From the NCBI GenBank assembly GCA_910589415.1, contig OU342630.1:46098012-46162011 (forward strand): a stretch of DNA of 64,000 nucleotides. Reading direction: 5' to 3'. Position numbers and translations under genes: made by a program. Source of the DNA: Malachius bipustulatus (lineage: Eukaryota > Arthropoda > Insecta > Coleoptera > Melyridae). Below, piece by piece: positions 10,533 to 21,613 of this stretch. The notes beneath the pieces are model-generated. The model searched no databases, was not told where the DNA came from, and was given only the letters and a program-made list of their open reading frames with translations. Position 1 is the first letter of the stretch; each line of letters opens with the position of its first letter.

Positions 10533-12666
10533 TTATAACACGTTATAGCCATAAAATCTAACTGGAAATTTCAAATACGATGCTAGCCGATTGCTACCCT
10601 TCATTCCGACTGGCTTAGGCAGTTTGGATTCAACGTCACTTCTAGAAACAACTGAAATATCTTCTTTTTCAGGGCAGTAGAATCCACAGTTATTTCTTCT
10701 TAAAAATTTTATGGTATACCTACTCAGGATAACCACTGGGTGCTATTTCTTGTACTTGTCCAACATAGTACAGAACCCTTTTCTTTGTAGGAAACTTGAC
10801 CAAAAGAAAATCGTTCACCTTTATAACTTCATCATACAGAAGCTGATTCAAATCATTGTCGTCAGATTATATAGACATGTCAACATCAGAGTCTTCATAT
10901 TTTACAGATTCATGATCAGAGTCAGATGAATCGGGGGATATCTTTTTCTTTGATATTTTTGCTCTGGGCTTTTCATTACTCTTTGGAATAAGATAAGAAT
11001 TTTTAAAAATGACATTCTTGACAACTTTTGAATTTTTTTCACTGCTACTCCCTTTGCTCTGGTTTTGTTTTGAAGTTCTTGTTCTATTTCATTCTTTTCA
11101 GGAGTGCTTGTGTAAATTTTGTTTTTCCTGCTTTTCTTTTTCTTGGATTTGTTCTTGGAGTTGCTTTTGGATATGGTTTTATATCTTCTACTTGTGGCAT
11201 TTTACTAGGATGTTGTTTTGACAAAAATATTTTATTGACTAACTCTTCAAGAATATTTTTAACATATTGTACTACAGGAGTAGAAAATATGGAATGTATG
11301 TCTTCACTAGTAGATGTGGATGTGCAAGGCTGTGGGGCTTGACTGGAAAGAGATTGACGGCTGTCGTTTTCTTTTCTGGAAGGCTCTGGGCGGTCGGTAA
11401 CATAAGAAGCAGCAAAATCTGCATCGTTGAATACCAATCTATTGAGAGGACATAAAACCGTTGTAGAAAACGCTTTAACAATGTTAGGAGGAGTGAATGA
11501 TTGTAAGTAAGGCTCCGCAGTCAACTTAGCGATTTCGTAGATAGATATAGGTCTTCCTGAATTTGTGGACATAAAATCGTTAAAGGCAACTTTGCATCTG
11601 CTCTTGAATGGGCCGTACACACCAACGTCTAAAGGCTGCATTCGGTGAGTACAATGTGATGGGAATGATAAAATAATTATTCCATTTTCTCTAGAATAGT
11701 TGATTGCTTCTAGCGTAACATGAGTTTTATGATTGTCTACTAATAGTAAGACTTTATTCTCTCTATTGGTAAAAAAAATGCTTCTTTATGTGCTCTAAGA
11801 CCTTGAGAAAGCCGTCAGATGTCATCCAACCTTTATCCGAAGCAAACCCGATGCTTCCTGGAGGTGATCCATTCAAGAAGCAATCCTTCATTCTTTTTCT
11901 TGGGAAGATGTAGACAGGTGGGATAGCCGATGCTGTTATTATGCCACAGACAGTGACAAGAGATCCCCGTTCACCAGATACACACTGTCCCACTGGCTTT
12001 CTACCAGTTTCTGCAATAACCTTTGGCGCTTGAAGAACTATCGTAACACCCGTTTCATCGAGATTGATTATTCGATCCGGATTGAGTTTATATTTGGTAA
12101 AAACTAGAACATAATTTTCAAAAAAGTGTGTGACATTTTCTCTATTGAATGCGGCCGCTCGGGCTAAACTGGTGTTCTCTGGCTTTCTATATGAAAGGCG
12201 TGGATGCCTTTTCATATAGGATCGCATCCATTCTTCGCCAGCAAGTTTTGTTACATCCCATTTAGATGGATAATTTTTCTTAAGCGCCACAGCGTATTCA
12301 TATGCTAAATCTCGGGTTAACTTAAAGGTGAGACCGAAGTTTATATTAGAGCATCTTACTAAGTATTCTTCTAATTGATCTTCCTCTTGTTTGGAAAAAA
12401 CCTGTCTTGATGCATATTTTGATGAACCTGGTGCTTTGCATGGACTTGGATTTGGAATCTCCATCGGTATCATTCCCCGAGTCTTCCAATGATTTTTGCT
12501 TTAAATGCTGCTTCAAGCGGAAAAACAATGTCGATTTATTGACTTGAAAATTGATAGCTGCAGTTCTAATAGAAGTATTATTTTGGATAATATCGGCAAT
12601 CGCGTTCTCCAAACTTTCTTCGCAGATGTTGTGCCTTTGGGTTTTTCTTTTATAAGAACGAACCAT
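10533..12666 (-). pseudogene. Tigger/Jerky-type DDE transposase, frameshifted
   Basis: Start ATG at 12666 (MVRSYKRK). An N-terminal psq-type helix-turn-helix extends to about 12520. The frame then shifts near 12420-12475 into a CENP-B-type DNA-binding segment (SSKYASRQVFSKQEEDQLEE) and the DDE core. Catalytic Asp residues are in LDETG (about 12055), LLLVDNHKTH (about 11730) and MQPLDVG (about 11630). A run of eight A (11771-11778) holds one base too many; seven would join the second and third frames. The C-terminal tail continues past a stop at 11084 through NDFLLVKFPTKKRVLYYVGQ (about 10770-10830) to KFPVRFYGYNVL, ending at 10533, with more stops. At least three breaks make it non-functional. 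Confidence 0.85.
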
Positions 12667-13034
12667 TCTAGCAAAAGAAAAAATAAACCATATTAAAGAC
12701 AATAAAAGTTAAGTTATACATGAGGCAGATTTAAACAGATGTGGGGTAGATTTGGATAGTCCAAATCTGCCCCATCTTCTATGTCCAATTCTGCCTCAAG
12801 GTGCCAATTTATATAAAATGCCTAACTTCACTACCGTTGATTGCTTTCTGAATTATTTGTTGAGGTTATGATGACGTCAAGTAAATTCTATTCCCGCAAA
12901 AAAATCTAAATTACATCATAATTTAATACACAAGATGCTATGAGCTTACATGTAAAAGTTGTCAATACTTACTTTTGAGATCACTATGCGAATTTTATTC
13001 ACTAAACTTCTTCAAATAAAACTTCAACACCTGC

Positions 13035-13300
13035 AATTGAAGGGCTCGGTGCAAAAACCAGTCAACTCCATTTTTCATAATTTGTGGGAAATAAAAAAAA
13101 AAAACTTTCTAAAAATGTTATTTGACAAAGTTTTGATTCGAACAAAATTGACCATTAAATATTGGGACTTGGCAGTGATTTAATAATAAACTGAAAGATA
13201 AATTTTTCTCAGACACATAAAAAAAAAATTTTGAAAGTCTTGGATTAAAAATTAGTAAAAAATGGAGTTGACTGCGGTTTTTGCACCGAGCCCTTCAATT
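13035..13300. mobile_element. Short MITE nested in the Tigger-like element
   Basis: About 40-bp inverted repeats, left starting GAAGGGCTCGGTGCAAAAAC and right its reverse complement, separated by about 180 bp. AATT lies outside both ends (13035-13038 and 13297-13300). No coding sequence. Confidence 0.7.
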
Positions 13301-13436
13301 ACATCTGCTTATAAACAATGAAAATACGGTTTTCTGGTGAAAGAATGGTTGCTCTGTCAGATTGTTTTGGTGAGACATTCAAACTGTTCAAATCTGCCCC
13401 ATGTTCAAATCTGCCCCAGTCTCCCCTATATCTATA

Positions 13437-14298
13437 CAGGGTGGTCCAACTTAAAACGTCAGGACTTTACCAAACGATAGATAACGTTAAAATAATGCCA
13501 GTTTCTCTAATACACTCATATAGCCGGGAAAGCTTCCTTTCCAAGATACAGGGTGTTGAAGTTTTGGGAAAATAATAATGTTTTGTGAATATTGTCAAAA
13601 CGGCTGCTTTAAAAAAATTGAAATTTGGCACGCAGCATGAGCTAAGTATCTTTCATGATTTACGGCTTATGGTGATAAATTGCGAAAACCAGCGGCGGAG
13701 ATATGGGTGTGCCATCGCCCCTTTTCAAAAAAAAAAATTGACGCCACTGACTCTATGGCAAATTTAATAACACTATTCAATGTCCCATGCTTTTTAGAAC
13801 AAAAAAGTACTCTCTAATTTTTTTCACAAGGGGCTCCGTTTTCGAGATAATTCAGGTTTTCTTAGGTAATATCCGTAGCCATTTTAAGAATAACAGACAA
13901 ATTCTAATCAAATAACTTTTACTTAAATAATTAAATAACAGAAATAAACAGCTCCTAACTCTAATAACAATTGTCAGTAACCATAGAGTCAGTGGCGTCA
14001 ATTTTTTTTTTTAAAGGGGCGATGACACACCCATATCTCCGCCGCTGGTTTTCGCAATTTATCACCATAAGCCGCAAATCATGAAAGATACTTAGCTCAT
14101 GCTGCGTGCCAAATTTCAATTTTTTTAAAGCAGCCGTTTTGACAATATTCACAAAACATTATGTTTTTCCCAAAACTTCAACGCCCTGTATCTTGAAAAG
14201 GAAGCTTTCCCGGCTATAAGTGTATTAGAGAAACTGGCATTATTTTAACGTTATCTATCGTTTGGTAAAGTCCTGACGTTTTAAGTTGGACCACCCTG
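13437..14298. mobile_element. Foldback element with ~330-bp inverted arms and 8-bp flanking repeat
   Basis: The left arm from 13437 starts CAGGGTGGTCCAACTTAAAA and the right arm ending at 14298 is its reverse complement over about 330 bp, with a spacer of about 200 bp. TATCTATA flanks both ends (13429-13436 and 14299-14306), an 8-bp duplication as for hAT elements; a simple TA duplication is also compatible. A 60-aa frame occurs in both arms only because they are copies. The element inserted 3 bp outside the Tigger-like right end. Confidence 0.82.
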
Positions 14299-14306
14299 TA
14301 TCTATA

Positions 14307-15915
14307 TTCTAGTGAATGAACGCTTGTAAATGAACATAATCATACAGTAAGAGAGTAGTGTTCATTCACTGGATTTACAGTAATATTTTCCTTAGGAAAA
14401 AATGGCGCCTTTGCTCGACTGCTTGTCACTAACTACAACTTCTTATCAGTTCTTATACAATACCAATCCATTTAATGAAACCAATATAGTAGGATTAACT
14501 TTAAAAAGTCAGATGTGACGTCACACTAACCGTCCGAATTAATATTTTTAATTTCACCAGAAAATGTCAAACAGTTGAATGTCAAGTTGTGAACGAGCGT
14601 AAATTATTGAAGGAATCATTCAAACAACGAATTAAACCGCTTACGTCAGTTTGAGAGCCACTGACAACTACAGAAAATTTATTCACGAAATGACAGTCTA
14701 TCCCTTGCGCTGTTAATTTAATTCTCATTCAAAACCAATGTTGACGTATACTTATTTATGCGGGATGGAGTGCTTAGACAAACTGGACGGTTACTATAAA
14801 AACCACGTATATGAAACAAAATAAATCGAACTATCAACAGGATGTGTATTCTTAATCGATACGTATGACTTTTTAGACTTTATTGGACTATAACTGATTT
14901 TCATTGAGGACATGCGCGCCACGTATTATTTATAGAGATAAATAATATATTTTTTCTTCAAACGTCAGTAAATCAGACATTACTCGACTCAGTAGCCGGT
15001 CTCAAAGTTTCACTTTTCCTCCGCCGGAGCTAAAGTGTTGCCAAGCAACACTTTACCTCCGCCGGAGCTAAAGTGGTGCCATAGCAACATCAACATACAA
15101 ACACATAGCTACCTGTATTAAGAATCAACTATTGAAATTTTATTAATGTAGGCCCGTATATTCATCAATAAAATTCAATCTAAGATATGAAAACTCTCTA
15201 GTTTATTATTATCTAATAAGGTTAAAAGGAATTTGGTATTAATCAAACAATAATCTTTGGAAAATCTACACCGAAACGAAGTAATTCTGTGAAACGTCAT
15301 AATTATACCCGAAGCCGGACGGTCGACAGGCGACTTCAGTCGAGTCGAGCTCGTGCTCGGCTCAGTCGGCTCAAACGTCAGAAAAAAAGTTGGGTTATTG
15401 CGAGGTAAACAAAAATAATTATTATTCCGTATTGAAATTTGAATATTGAACACAAGGATAATAATTATAACCATATACCTAGGTACATAAAGGAATCCAA
15501 CATCTTATATTTTTATTATTAGGTATAGGTATTAGTGCACAGTTATAGGTACCTACCTACAAAGAAAATGAAAAAATAATTGACCAAGCAGGGTCTAGCA
15601 AGAGGTAGGTAGATGTTATCATTAATTTTATAACTTACTTACAAACTTTTATAACGTTTTTAATTTTGATTTTGCGATGATTAGTAGTTTAGTTACATAA
15701 TTATTATTTTATTATTTTTCTTTAATAATTTCAATAATAATTTCTCGATGTTCACTGACGTTGATGACAGTGTCAATTTGACAGCGCCGCGTTTCTATAG
15801 AAGCAGCCCATACTCCATACTCACCTACTTATACCAGTCCAAGCCTTTTGAAAATTCGCTTTCCTTCAATTAAAAATGATGTTCTTGCTTAAATTTGCCC
15901 ACGTTTGAAGAAAAA
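14307..15915. other. Gene-free DNA with short repeats
   Basis: Contains the GTGAATGAAC-type words of the 9.85-kb block near 14312-14385, the 25-bp repeat pair at 15018-15080 and GTAGGTACCTACC-type words near 15490-15610. No coding region recognised. Confidence 0.55.
15018..15080. repeat. 25-bp direct repeat forming a hairpin centre
   Basis: CCTCCGCCGGAGCTAAAGTG occurs at 15018 and 15056. Between them, GTGTTGCC..GGCAACAC-like halves (GTGTTGCCAAGCAACAC) give a short stem. Probably a MITE remnant. Confidence 0.55.
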
Positions 15916-16049
15916 ATAGTATATTTTATTTGGAGGAAAAGTGACTTTTCATGGCTTGCTCTCTATTATCAGCCTCACTTCGTTCGGCTGATAAACACGA
16001 GCGCGCCATGAAAAGTGTCACTTTCCCTCCGTATAAAATAATATACTAT
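15916..16049. repeat. Palindromic MITE-like element
   Basis: The left arm (ATAGTATATTTTATTTGGAGG, then AAAAGTGAC.TTTTCATGGC) is mirrored by the right arm ending ATATACTAT at 16049. The centre has a second short palindrome around CTTCGTTCGG. Confidence 0.65.
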
Positions 16050-16519
16050 TGTCCACGACTACCGTATAATGTGTACCTTATGAATGAGTTTTCTAATGCA
16101 TAAGCATAGTCATAATTCACGTGAATTATAACCCGTGGATAATAGCCAGTGAATAATCATTATTCACTGGTCTAGAATTGCTAAGGACACGCGGTCTATA
16201 TTTGGTATCTGGCAAGCATTTATCAGTACGTTTAGGCAATAACCAGGCACTTTAATTAGTTAACCTTATGCCAATCATAAAAATCTTCTTAAAGTATTAG
16301 TTTGATCTGGTTTTTAATGCGCAAAAAAGTTAAAATTAAATAGAATATCAAGTAAATAAGCCATTGACATGACATGACAAGCAAAGCATAAATTGTTGTC
16401 AATTTGAAACGTCATAACTACTAGCATAGGTACCTACTATTTCTGTTAGAATAATTGTTTATTACTAACCTTAAATAATAGGTCAAAAATCAAACCTAAA
16501 AAATATCATTCGTTGGAAG

Positions 16520-17030
16520 CACGGTGTAAGATAACTAAGGTGATGGAACAAGACTCCCCAGTGCGACCCGATATCGTCACCACTCGTCACGTTACATCGG
16601 TTTTACCCATTTGTTTTGTTGCTCTCGCTCGCAATGGTTAGTTCTGCCGTACTCTTCTCTCGGACAAGCGCACAAGCGCTAGCATAAATGATTCACGCAT
16701 ATTCGCTGATAAACGCGTGCTCTTATGTTCTAATTTTATTAATATTTAAATGTTAAAATGTCACTCGATGAAATACCCGTTATAGTTTCATCGCATCAAC
16801 TTCTACAATTAGGCAAATCACAGTTTCCACCCAGTTTTGCTTATCGCTTCTTCAGAAAAAAATAAAATTGAGTAGCATGACACCCTGATAATGGCAATTT
16901 GCATGTGTAAGAGCAAGAGGTCAGAGCCCAGCTGGCAAGACTCTCTCATACACTGAGGTTCAGGTTTTCGTCGCGCGCTTTACTGTTGAAATACGTGCTT
17001 CGTTCACTCACCTATATATCTTACACCGTG
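16520..17030. mobile_element. hAT-like MITE with perfect 8-bp target duplication
   Basis: About 32-bp imperfect inverted ends begin CACGGTGTAAGATA. GTTGGAAG occurs exactly outside both ends (16512-16519 and 17031-17038). The 511-bp interior is non-coding and richer in GC than its surroundings. Confidence 0.8.
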
Positions 17031-17116
17031 GTTGGAAGTAACATCCTTCATCATAATAATTAATCTGTGTAGTACCTAGGCCCATGTATTGTAATTAATT
17101 TATGGTAACCTATAAA

Positions 17117-17483
17117 AAGTGGTGGATGAAATTAGGAAAATTATACGCATGTCACTGTAAACAGCTGATGGTCATGCTGTGTGTTGCCAGATTCACTTGT
17201 ATTTACCAACAGACGGTTATATGGTGAAGTTTAAAAGAATTACTATTACAAGTTTATAAATTAGATATTAAGATTATAAAGTGAGGGGAACATAGTTTAA
17301 GTTTAATTATATGAAATTTATTTGTAGGGCGAGTAATTCTAAACTGTTAATTGTACTAATACTACGGTATAATTTCCGATTTTGGTCTGTTGGTAAATAC
17401 CAGTGAATCTGGCAACACACAGCATGACCATCAGCTGTTCCGAGGGGCATGCGTATTATTTTCCAAATCTCATCAACCACTTC
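17117..17483. repeat. Foldback element with ~100-bp arms
   Basis: AGTGGTGGATGAAATTAGG..CAGCTGATGGTCATGCTGTG on the left is mirrored on the right (CACAGCATGACCATCAGCTG, ending AACCACTT). About 165 bp lies between the arms. It ends 54 bp before the recombinase-like reading frame. Confidence 0.75.
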
Positions 17484-17536
17484 AATAACAGGATTACCAA
17501 CTTATAGTTTAATAATTTAGTTAGTTAAAAATTAAA

Positions 17537-17743
17537 ATGGAAATAATTGATAGTGAGGACGAAATACTGAGTACTCCACCGGAGATAACGGAAGCAGCTA
17601 AGGTAACTTACCTGAATTTGTTGCCTAAGAAATCCCGAAATCTTTATTTAACTGTATACAACACCTTTATGAACTGGAAGGCGACCAAGAAAATTCATTC
17701 ATTCTCATTGTTTAAAATAAATTTTTGGAATCAAAGTAAATAG
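17537..17743 (+). pseudogene. N-terminal fragment of a Crypton-like tyrosine recombinase protein
   Basis: A 68-aa frame from a good ATG (AAAATGG). Residues 28-58 (LLPKKSRNLYLTVYNTFMNW, then KATKKIHSFS) resemble the start of the core-binding region in insect Crypton-like tyrosine recombinase proteins, where a pattern like LLP-K-S---Y---Y--F--W----- is common. The similarity stops after HSFS and the frame ends nine codons later, shortly before a palindromic repeat at 17770. No catalytic domain (R..HxxR..Y) follows. It is either a truncated copy or a first exon whose rest was displaced. Family assignment is from memory of the pattern. Confidence 0.5.
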
Positions 17744-17769
17744 CAGTCGTGGACAAAGTATAGTATTAT

Positions 17770-17875
17770 ACTCGCATATAATGAGCTATTATCCACTCAG
17801 GTTAATTATGTCACTCGCTAACGCTCGTGACATAAACTTAACCTTCGTGGATAATAGCCCCCATTATATGCTCGT
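17770..17875. repeat. Palindrome with ~45-bp arms
   Basis: ACTCGCATATAATGAGCTAT..GTCAC pairs with GTGAC..ATAATAG....ATTATATGCTCGT around the centre TCGCTAACGCTC. It cuts off the recombinase-like frame just upstream. Confidence 0.7.
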
Positions 17876-18168
17876 TTAATAATATTGTTACGGGTCTCGC
17901 AATAAATAAATCACCACCAAAAAGTCTTACAAATTACTTTATTCACTAATCCAAATTATAACCTCTAATTATTATTCTTCTAAATAATCAAAACACAAAC
18001 AGCTGACTACAACACTACTACTTGCACCTTGCACTTGTCTATTCTTTCTATCTGTCACTACTGGCTCCCTTACTTCACACTTCACTTCTGCTCTGTCTAT
18101 ACTTCAGTCTTCACTGTTTCACGTTCAGGATACTACTACTTTCCACGCAACCGCAGGCTGTCCTTATA

Positions 18169-18811
18169 CAGGGTGTCCCGTATCGTTATGTTCAAAATTC
18201 TTGAGCATATAGTAGGCTTAATTTTGAGCCCAAAAAACCCAAAAGTGACAGGTCTATCTTTATTCGTTACGAAGTTACAGGCCTAAGAAAATTATGACTA
18301 GTAAATAACAAGATTCAACTTTGTAAGCCACAAAAATTGCCACACATGAGTAAACGTCACCGAAATAAACATTAGTAGAGGTTTCCCTGCTCATACGAAA
18401 TGGCATTAGGATTCAAAAGGATGCGGCACCAGCAAATTTCGGAATTGGTGTTTGTAACTAAATACCAGAGAGAAATTATTATTTGATCGTATTCAGCAAG
18501 CTGGTAAGAGATATTAGGTACGCGAAAAAAGACGAGAAAACTGTTACTTTTGCAATAAGCCTCCGAGCACAAGCTTGTATTCAGCAAGGAATAGGACATT
18601 TTTAACACACATGATAAACTAAAGATTTGGTCAATAAAATAAGTTTTATGTGGTTTTCAAAGTTAAATCTGGTATTTACTAGACATTATTTTCTTAGGCC
18701 TCTAACTTCGTAACGAATGCAGATAGACCTGCCACTTTTAGGTTTTTTAGGCTTAGAAATAAGCCTACTATATGCTCACAAAATTTGAACATAACGATAC
18801 GGGACACCCTG
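18169..18811. mobile_element. Foldback element with ~140-bp arms, CAGGGTGTCCCG ends
   Basis: The left arm CAGGGTGTCCCGTATCGTTA is mirrored at the right end (TAACGATACGGGACACCCTG). TATA sits outside both ends, so a TA target duplication is possible; no longer duplication is present. The middle ~360 bp is single copy and holds a chance 78-codon frame. Confidence 0.78.
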
Positions 18812-19223
18812 TATAGTCCCCCGACACATCAGTAGTCACGTTCTACTCCGTTCTAGCAGGTACATTCTCGAACGTCGCACCGGCGCACTGACCGTCGATT
18901 CGTGGATTCTGGAAATGTCAGATTGTTCGGCGATCCCACTCCAGAAATCCATAGAACTAACGTCTGTCTGTCGATGTGTCACATGACATGTGACTGGAAC
19001 TGTCGCGAACATGTCATTGACTAACTCAGTATAAAAAAAGAGAATGTAAACAAACAAGCAAATCGGGGACTATAATGTTAAAGGTTAAAGAAGCAATTAC
19101 TAGAATTTTTCCAGAGCGGTGTTCGTTATAATATACTATTAATACAATCTATCCTTATTTTTGATCCAAAAATAGTTATTTGCTCATTCACTGGTTAGTG
19201 TTCATTTACTGGTCGGTTGACCC

Positions 19224-19807
19224 GTAAATTATCTAATAATCTACAATATTAGAGATAAAGTGACTGAAGTGTTTGGAGCTCAGCTTTCGCGAAACTTGAA
19301 AATATGAATACAACCAGGCGAAATATTTAACCATTATTGAGATATCGCCTAAGGCTGACAAACTATGATGAATTTGGAAAGTGTCATAATTTTTTATCTG
19401 TGAATTTTTTATTCAAACGAAAAAAATATTCAAAAGAATTTTGATAAATTTAAATATTGAATCTGGTAAAAAGTACCTATACGGTTCTTGTAAAGTACTG
19501 AAATTGTAGGAACGGTTAAATGGAGAAAGAAATGCAGCTTTATGAGCTGAATTTGAAGCAACTTTTTTTTTGAAAATCTCCATGGGCTCCCAGATATTTG
19601 ACATAAACAAAAATTTCGCGAATTTTATTGGTACTGAGCATAGCACTCTTCTTATTATTGGGATTAGAGGAAAATCATAAAGGAAAACGTTTTAGATTCT
19701 TTCTTAAGCAATAAAATGGCATTAATATTTTTTGTTGTGTCATTTTTGAGTTATGACATAAACTTCTGTTTTTTAAATGTAAAAACCGTTAAAACTTGCA
19801 AAAATAG
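19224..19807. other. Gene-free AT-rich DNA
   Basis: No feature recognised between the right end of the 9.85-kb block and the dispersed repeat copy. Confidence 0.55.
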
Positions 19808-20118
19808 TATATTAAAGTATGAGTGAATAATAAGGTCTTTAAAACACGCGCGAGTTTTCGAGCACAACGGCGAGCCGGAGTGCTCGAAATAGAGCGAGTT
19901 TTTAAAAATCCGATATCCATGAATACTTTACGATAGTTTTTATTATTGAATTAATCAATATTTTCAAATATCTGTCATTAATATTTTATTTGACGTAACA
20001 GTGTATACTCCAATCAGAACAATAAAAAATTTGGTATTTAGACTTCGTTTCTGGGGTTGTTGTTGCTAAGGCAGCCTTGAGAAAACGCGCGTGTCTTAAT
20101 GTTGGGTTTAAACATGCT
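19808..20118. repeat. Dispersed repeat, partner at 2704-2890
   Basis: Shares TATTAAAGTATGAGTGAATA, AAGGTCTTTAAAACACGCGCG-type, CTCCAATCAGAACAAT and ACTTCGTTTCTGGGGTTG words with the earlier copy. It is longer, with about 120 bp extra in the middle. Confidence 0.6.
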
Positions 20119-20682
20119 CAGGAGTTTTTTAACCAAGCTATAACAATAATAAAAAAAAACAACAGAAAAAATCATAATCTAGTTTTACATCATTGTATTT
20201 ATAAGAAAACTATACCTATTTAATGATGTCAATAACTTACATTGACAACTATGACTTACGTTTAAAGAAACACAAGTTTAAGTCAAAACTCAAAAATAAC
20301 ATGACAAATTAGAAAAATTATACCGTCGTTTTATTGGCTATAACATCGTCTACAACATTGTCCCTTATGATTTTTCTTCAGTCCCAAAAATAAGAGTGCA
20401 ATCCCAGCATAAATAAATTCGCGAAATTTGGTTTAGGTTAAACATCTATAAGAAAATTTAAAAAAAATGCTTCAAATTATATTCATAAAACTGCATTTCT
20501 TTCCCCATTTAACCGTTTCTGCAACTGCAGTAGTTTACGAGATCCCTGTACATTAAACATTGAAGAAAACTCACCCTGTATAAATACTTACATCTTATAT
20601 TATAACAACCCGAGATCATCCTAAAAGCAATTCCCTTAACAAACATTCTATGATTACTTTTCTGACAGGTCTACTTTTTTAG

Positions 20683-21484
20683 GGTCTCTTATGGTCACTA
20701 GCTGGAGTATATTACATTAAGAAGGATACATCGTCAACAAACTACAGCGGTTTGAAGCATACAGGATATTACTCCACCGATCCCTTGAAGGAATTTGTAT
20801 ATCTTGGCGCAGTCAGCATTTGCTTGACATTCGTCAACATTATTTGCATATATGTAGCCGGTGTTTTAGTTTTCAAAGTAAGTTTTTCTTGAGCTTAATG
20901 CACAAATAGAATATGTTACTAAAACGATTTATTTATTTCAGATAAAAGAAGTTGCACCAATGGCTTCTAAATGCCACTACAAAAAGCAGTTCTGGACACG
21001 CGATATTAAAATAGCAAGAGACTACAATAAGACTTTACAGCGTGGAGAGGGTCGAGCTATTCTGCCTATTATTTCGCAGCATTTATATGATTTTCATAGA
21101 GATCAAGGCAAGATTAGAGAACAGACTATTTCAGATCACTTCATGTGCTATTCCACTGATTTGTCTAGAGAAAATCCAAAAATTTCCACAAGGCGTAACC
21201 AACAAACGTGGTCTTCTTATGCAAGCAAACCAAGTGGTGTCGGAAAATTGATACGCCATGAAAAATATCATTCTAGTCAGTGTCGTGATTCTTCTTCCAC
21301 TTTAAATATAAAAACTTCTGAATTACGTCATGATCTATCTCGTATGTTCGACTCCTGCAATACGGATGCAAGTTTATCGAATGTAGTGCCTGGCATGGAA
21401 AAAACAAAGTCAAGTGAAACTGTAATGTCCATTAATAGCAGAAAATTTATCGTTACACCATCTACTTATGATCCGTTAAAGTGA
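20683..21484 (+). CDS. Last two exons of an unrecognised membrane protein
   Basis: Exon 20683-20877 (65 codons, phase 0 at both ends) follows a pyrimidine tract and AG at 20681-20682. Intron 20878-20941 has GTAAGT and TTTCAG. The final exon 20942-21484 ends in TGA. Together they give 245 residues. The first exon starts GLLWSLAGVYYIKK and contains one clear membrane span (FVYLGAVSICLTFVNIICIY and on to VLVFK). The last exon is a hydrophilic, basic and Ser/Thr-rich tail of about 180 aa, presumably cytoplasmic. Upstream exons were not found in this window and may lie to the left beyond the repeats. AATAAA at about 21608 could serve polyadenylation. I do not recognise the family and suggest no function. 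Confidence 0.75.
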
Positions 21485-21613
21485 AAATTTACCACGATTT
21501 TCTGATTACTCAAAATTGGTTTTCTGAAAAGACATGTGTATGTAATATTTACAAAATTAAATACTATTAAAATATATCCGCCAACTGATTTATAATAATA
21601 TAAATAATAATAA

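Larger units (their letters stand above)
10251..13425 (-). mobile_element. Tigger/pogo-like DNA transposon, degenerate
   Basis: Ends are perfect 23-bp inverted repeats: 10251-10273 starts GGGAGACTGGGGCAGATT and 13403-13425 is its reverse complement. More GGGGCAGA.TT.AA words in both orientations lie just inside (about 10445-10490, 12724-12796, 13387-13400), as subterminal binding sites would. A TA follows the right end after one more C (13427-13428), but the left flank reads GA, so the TA target duplication is not clean. It encloses the broken transposase gene at 10533-12666 and a nested MITE at 13035-13300. Confidence 0.8.
9373..19223. repeat. 9.85-kb block bounded by 24-bp inverted repeats
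   Basis: 9373-9396 begins GGGTCAACTGACCAGTAAAT and 19200-19223 is its reverse complement with one mismatch in 24. Short words AGTGAATGAAC or AGTAAATGAAC recur in both orientations near the ends and inside (about 9575-9640, 14312-14385, 16150-16175, 19185-19200), as expected of subterminal repeats. No clean target duplication is visible. The interior is mostly other transposons, listed separately. It may be one large old DNA transposon filled by later insertions. A (TTA)n run lies at about 9903-9930. Confidence 0.5.

Noticed and set aside
11009..11342. Plus-strand frames over the transposase region
   Set aside because: Antisense shadows of the Tigger-like transposase tail.
13585..14152. Two near-identical 60-codon proteins (MNIVKTAALKKL...)
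   Set aside because: They are the same sequence in the two inverted arms of a foldback element.
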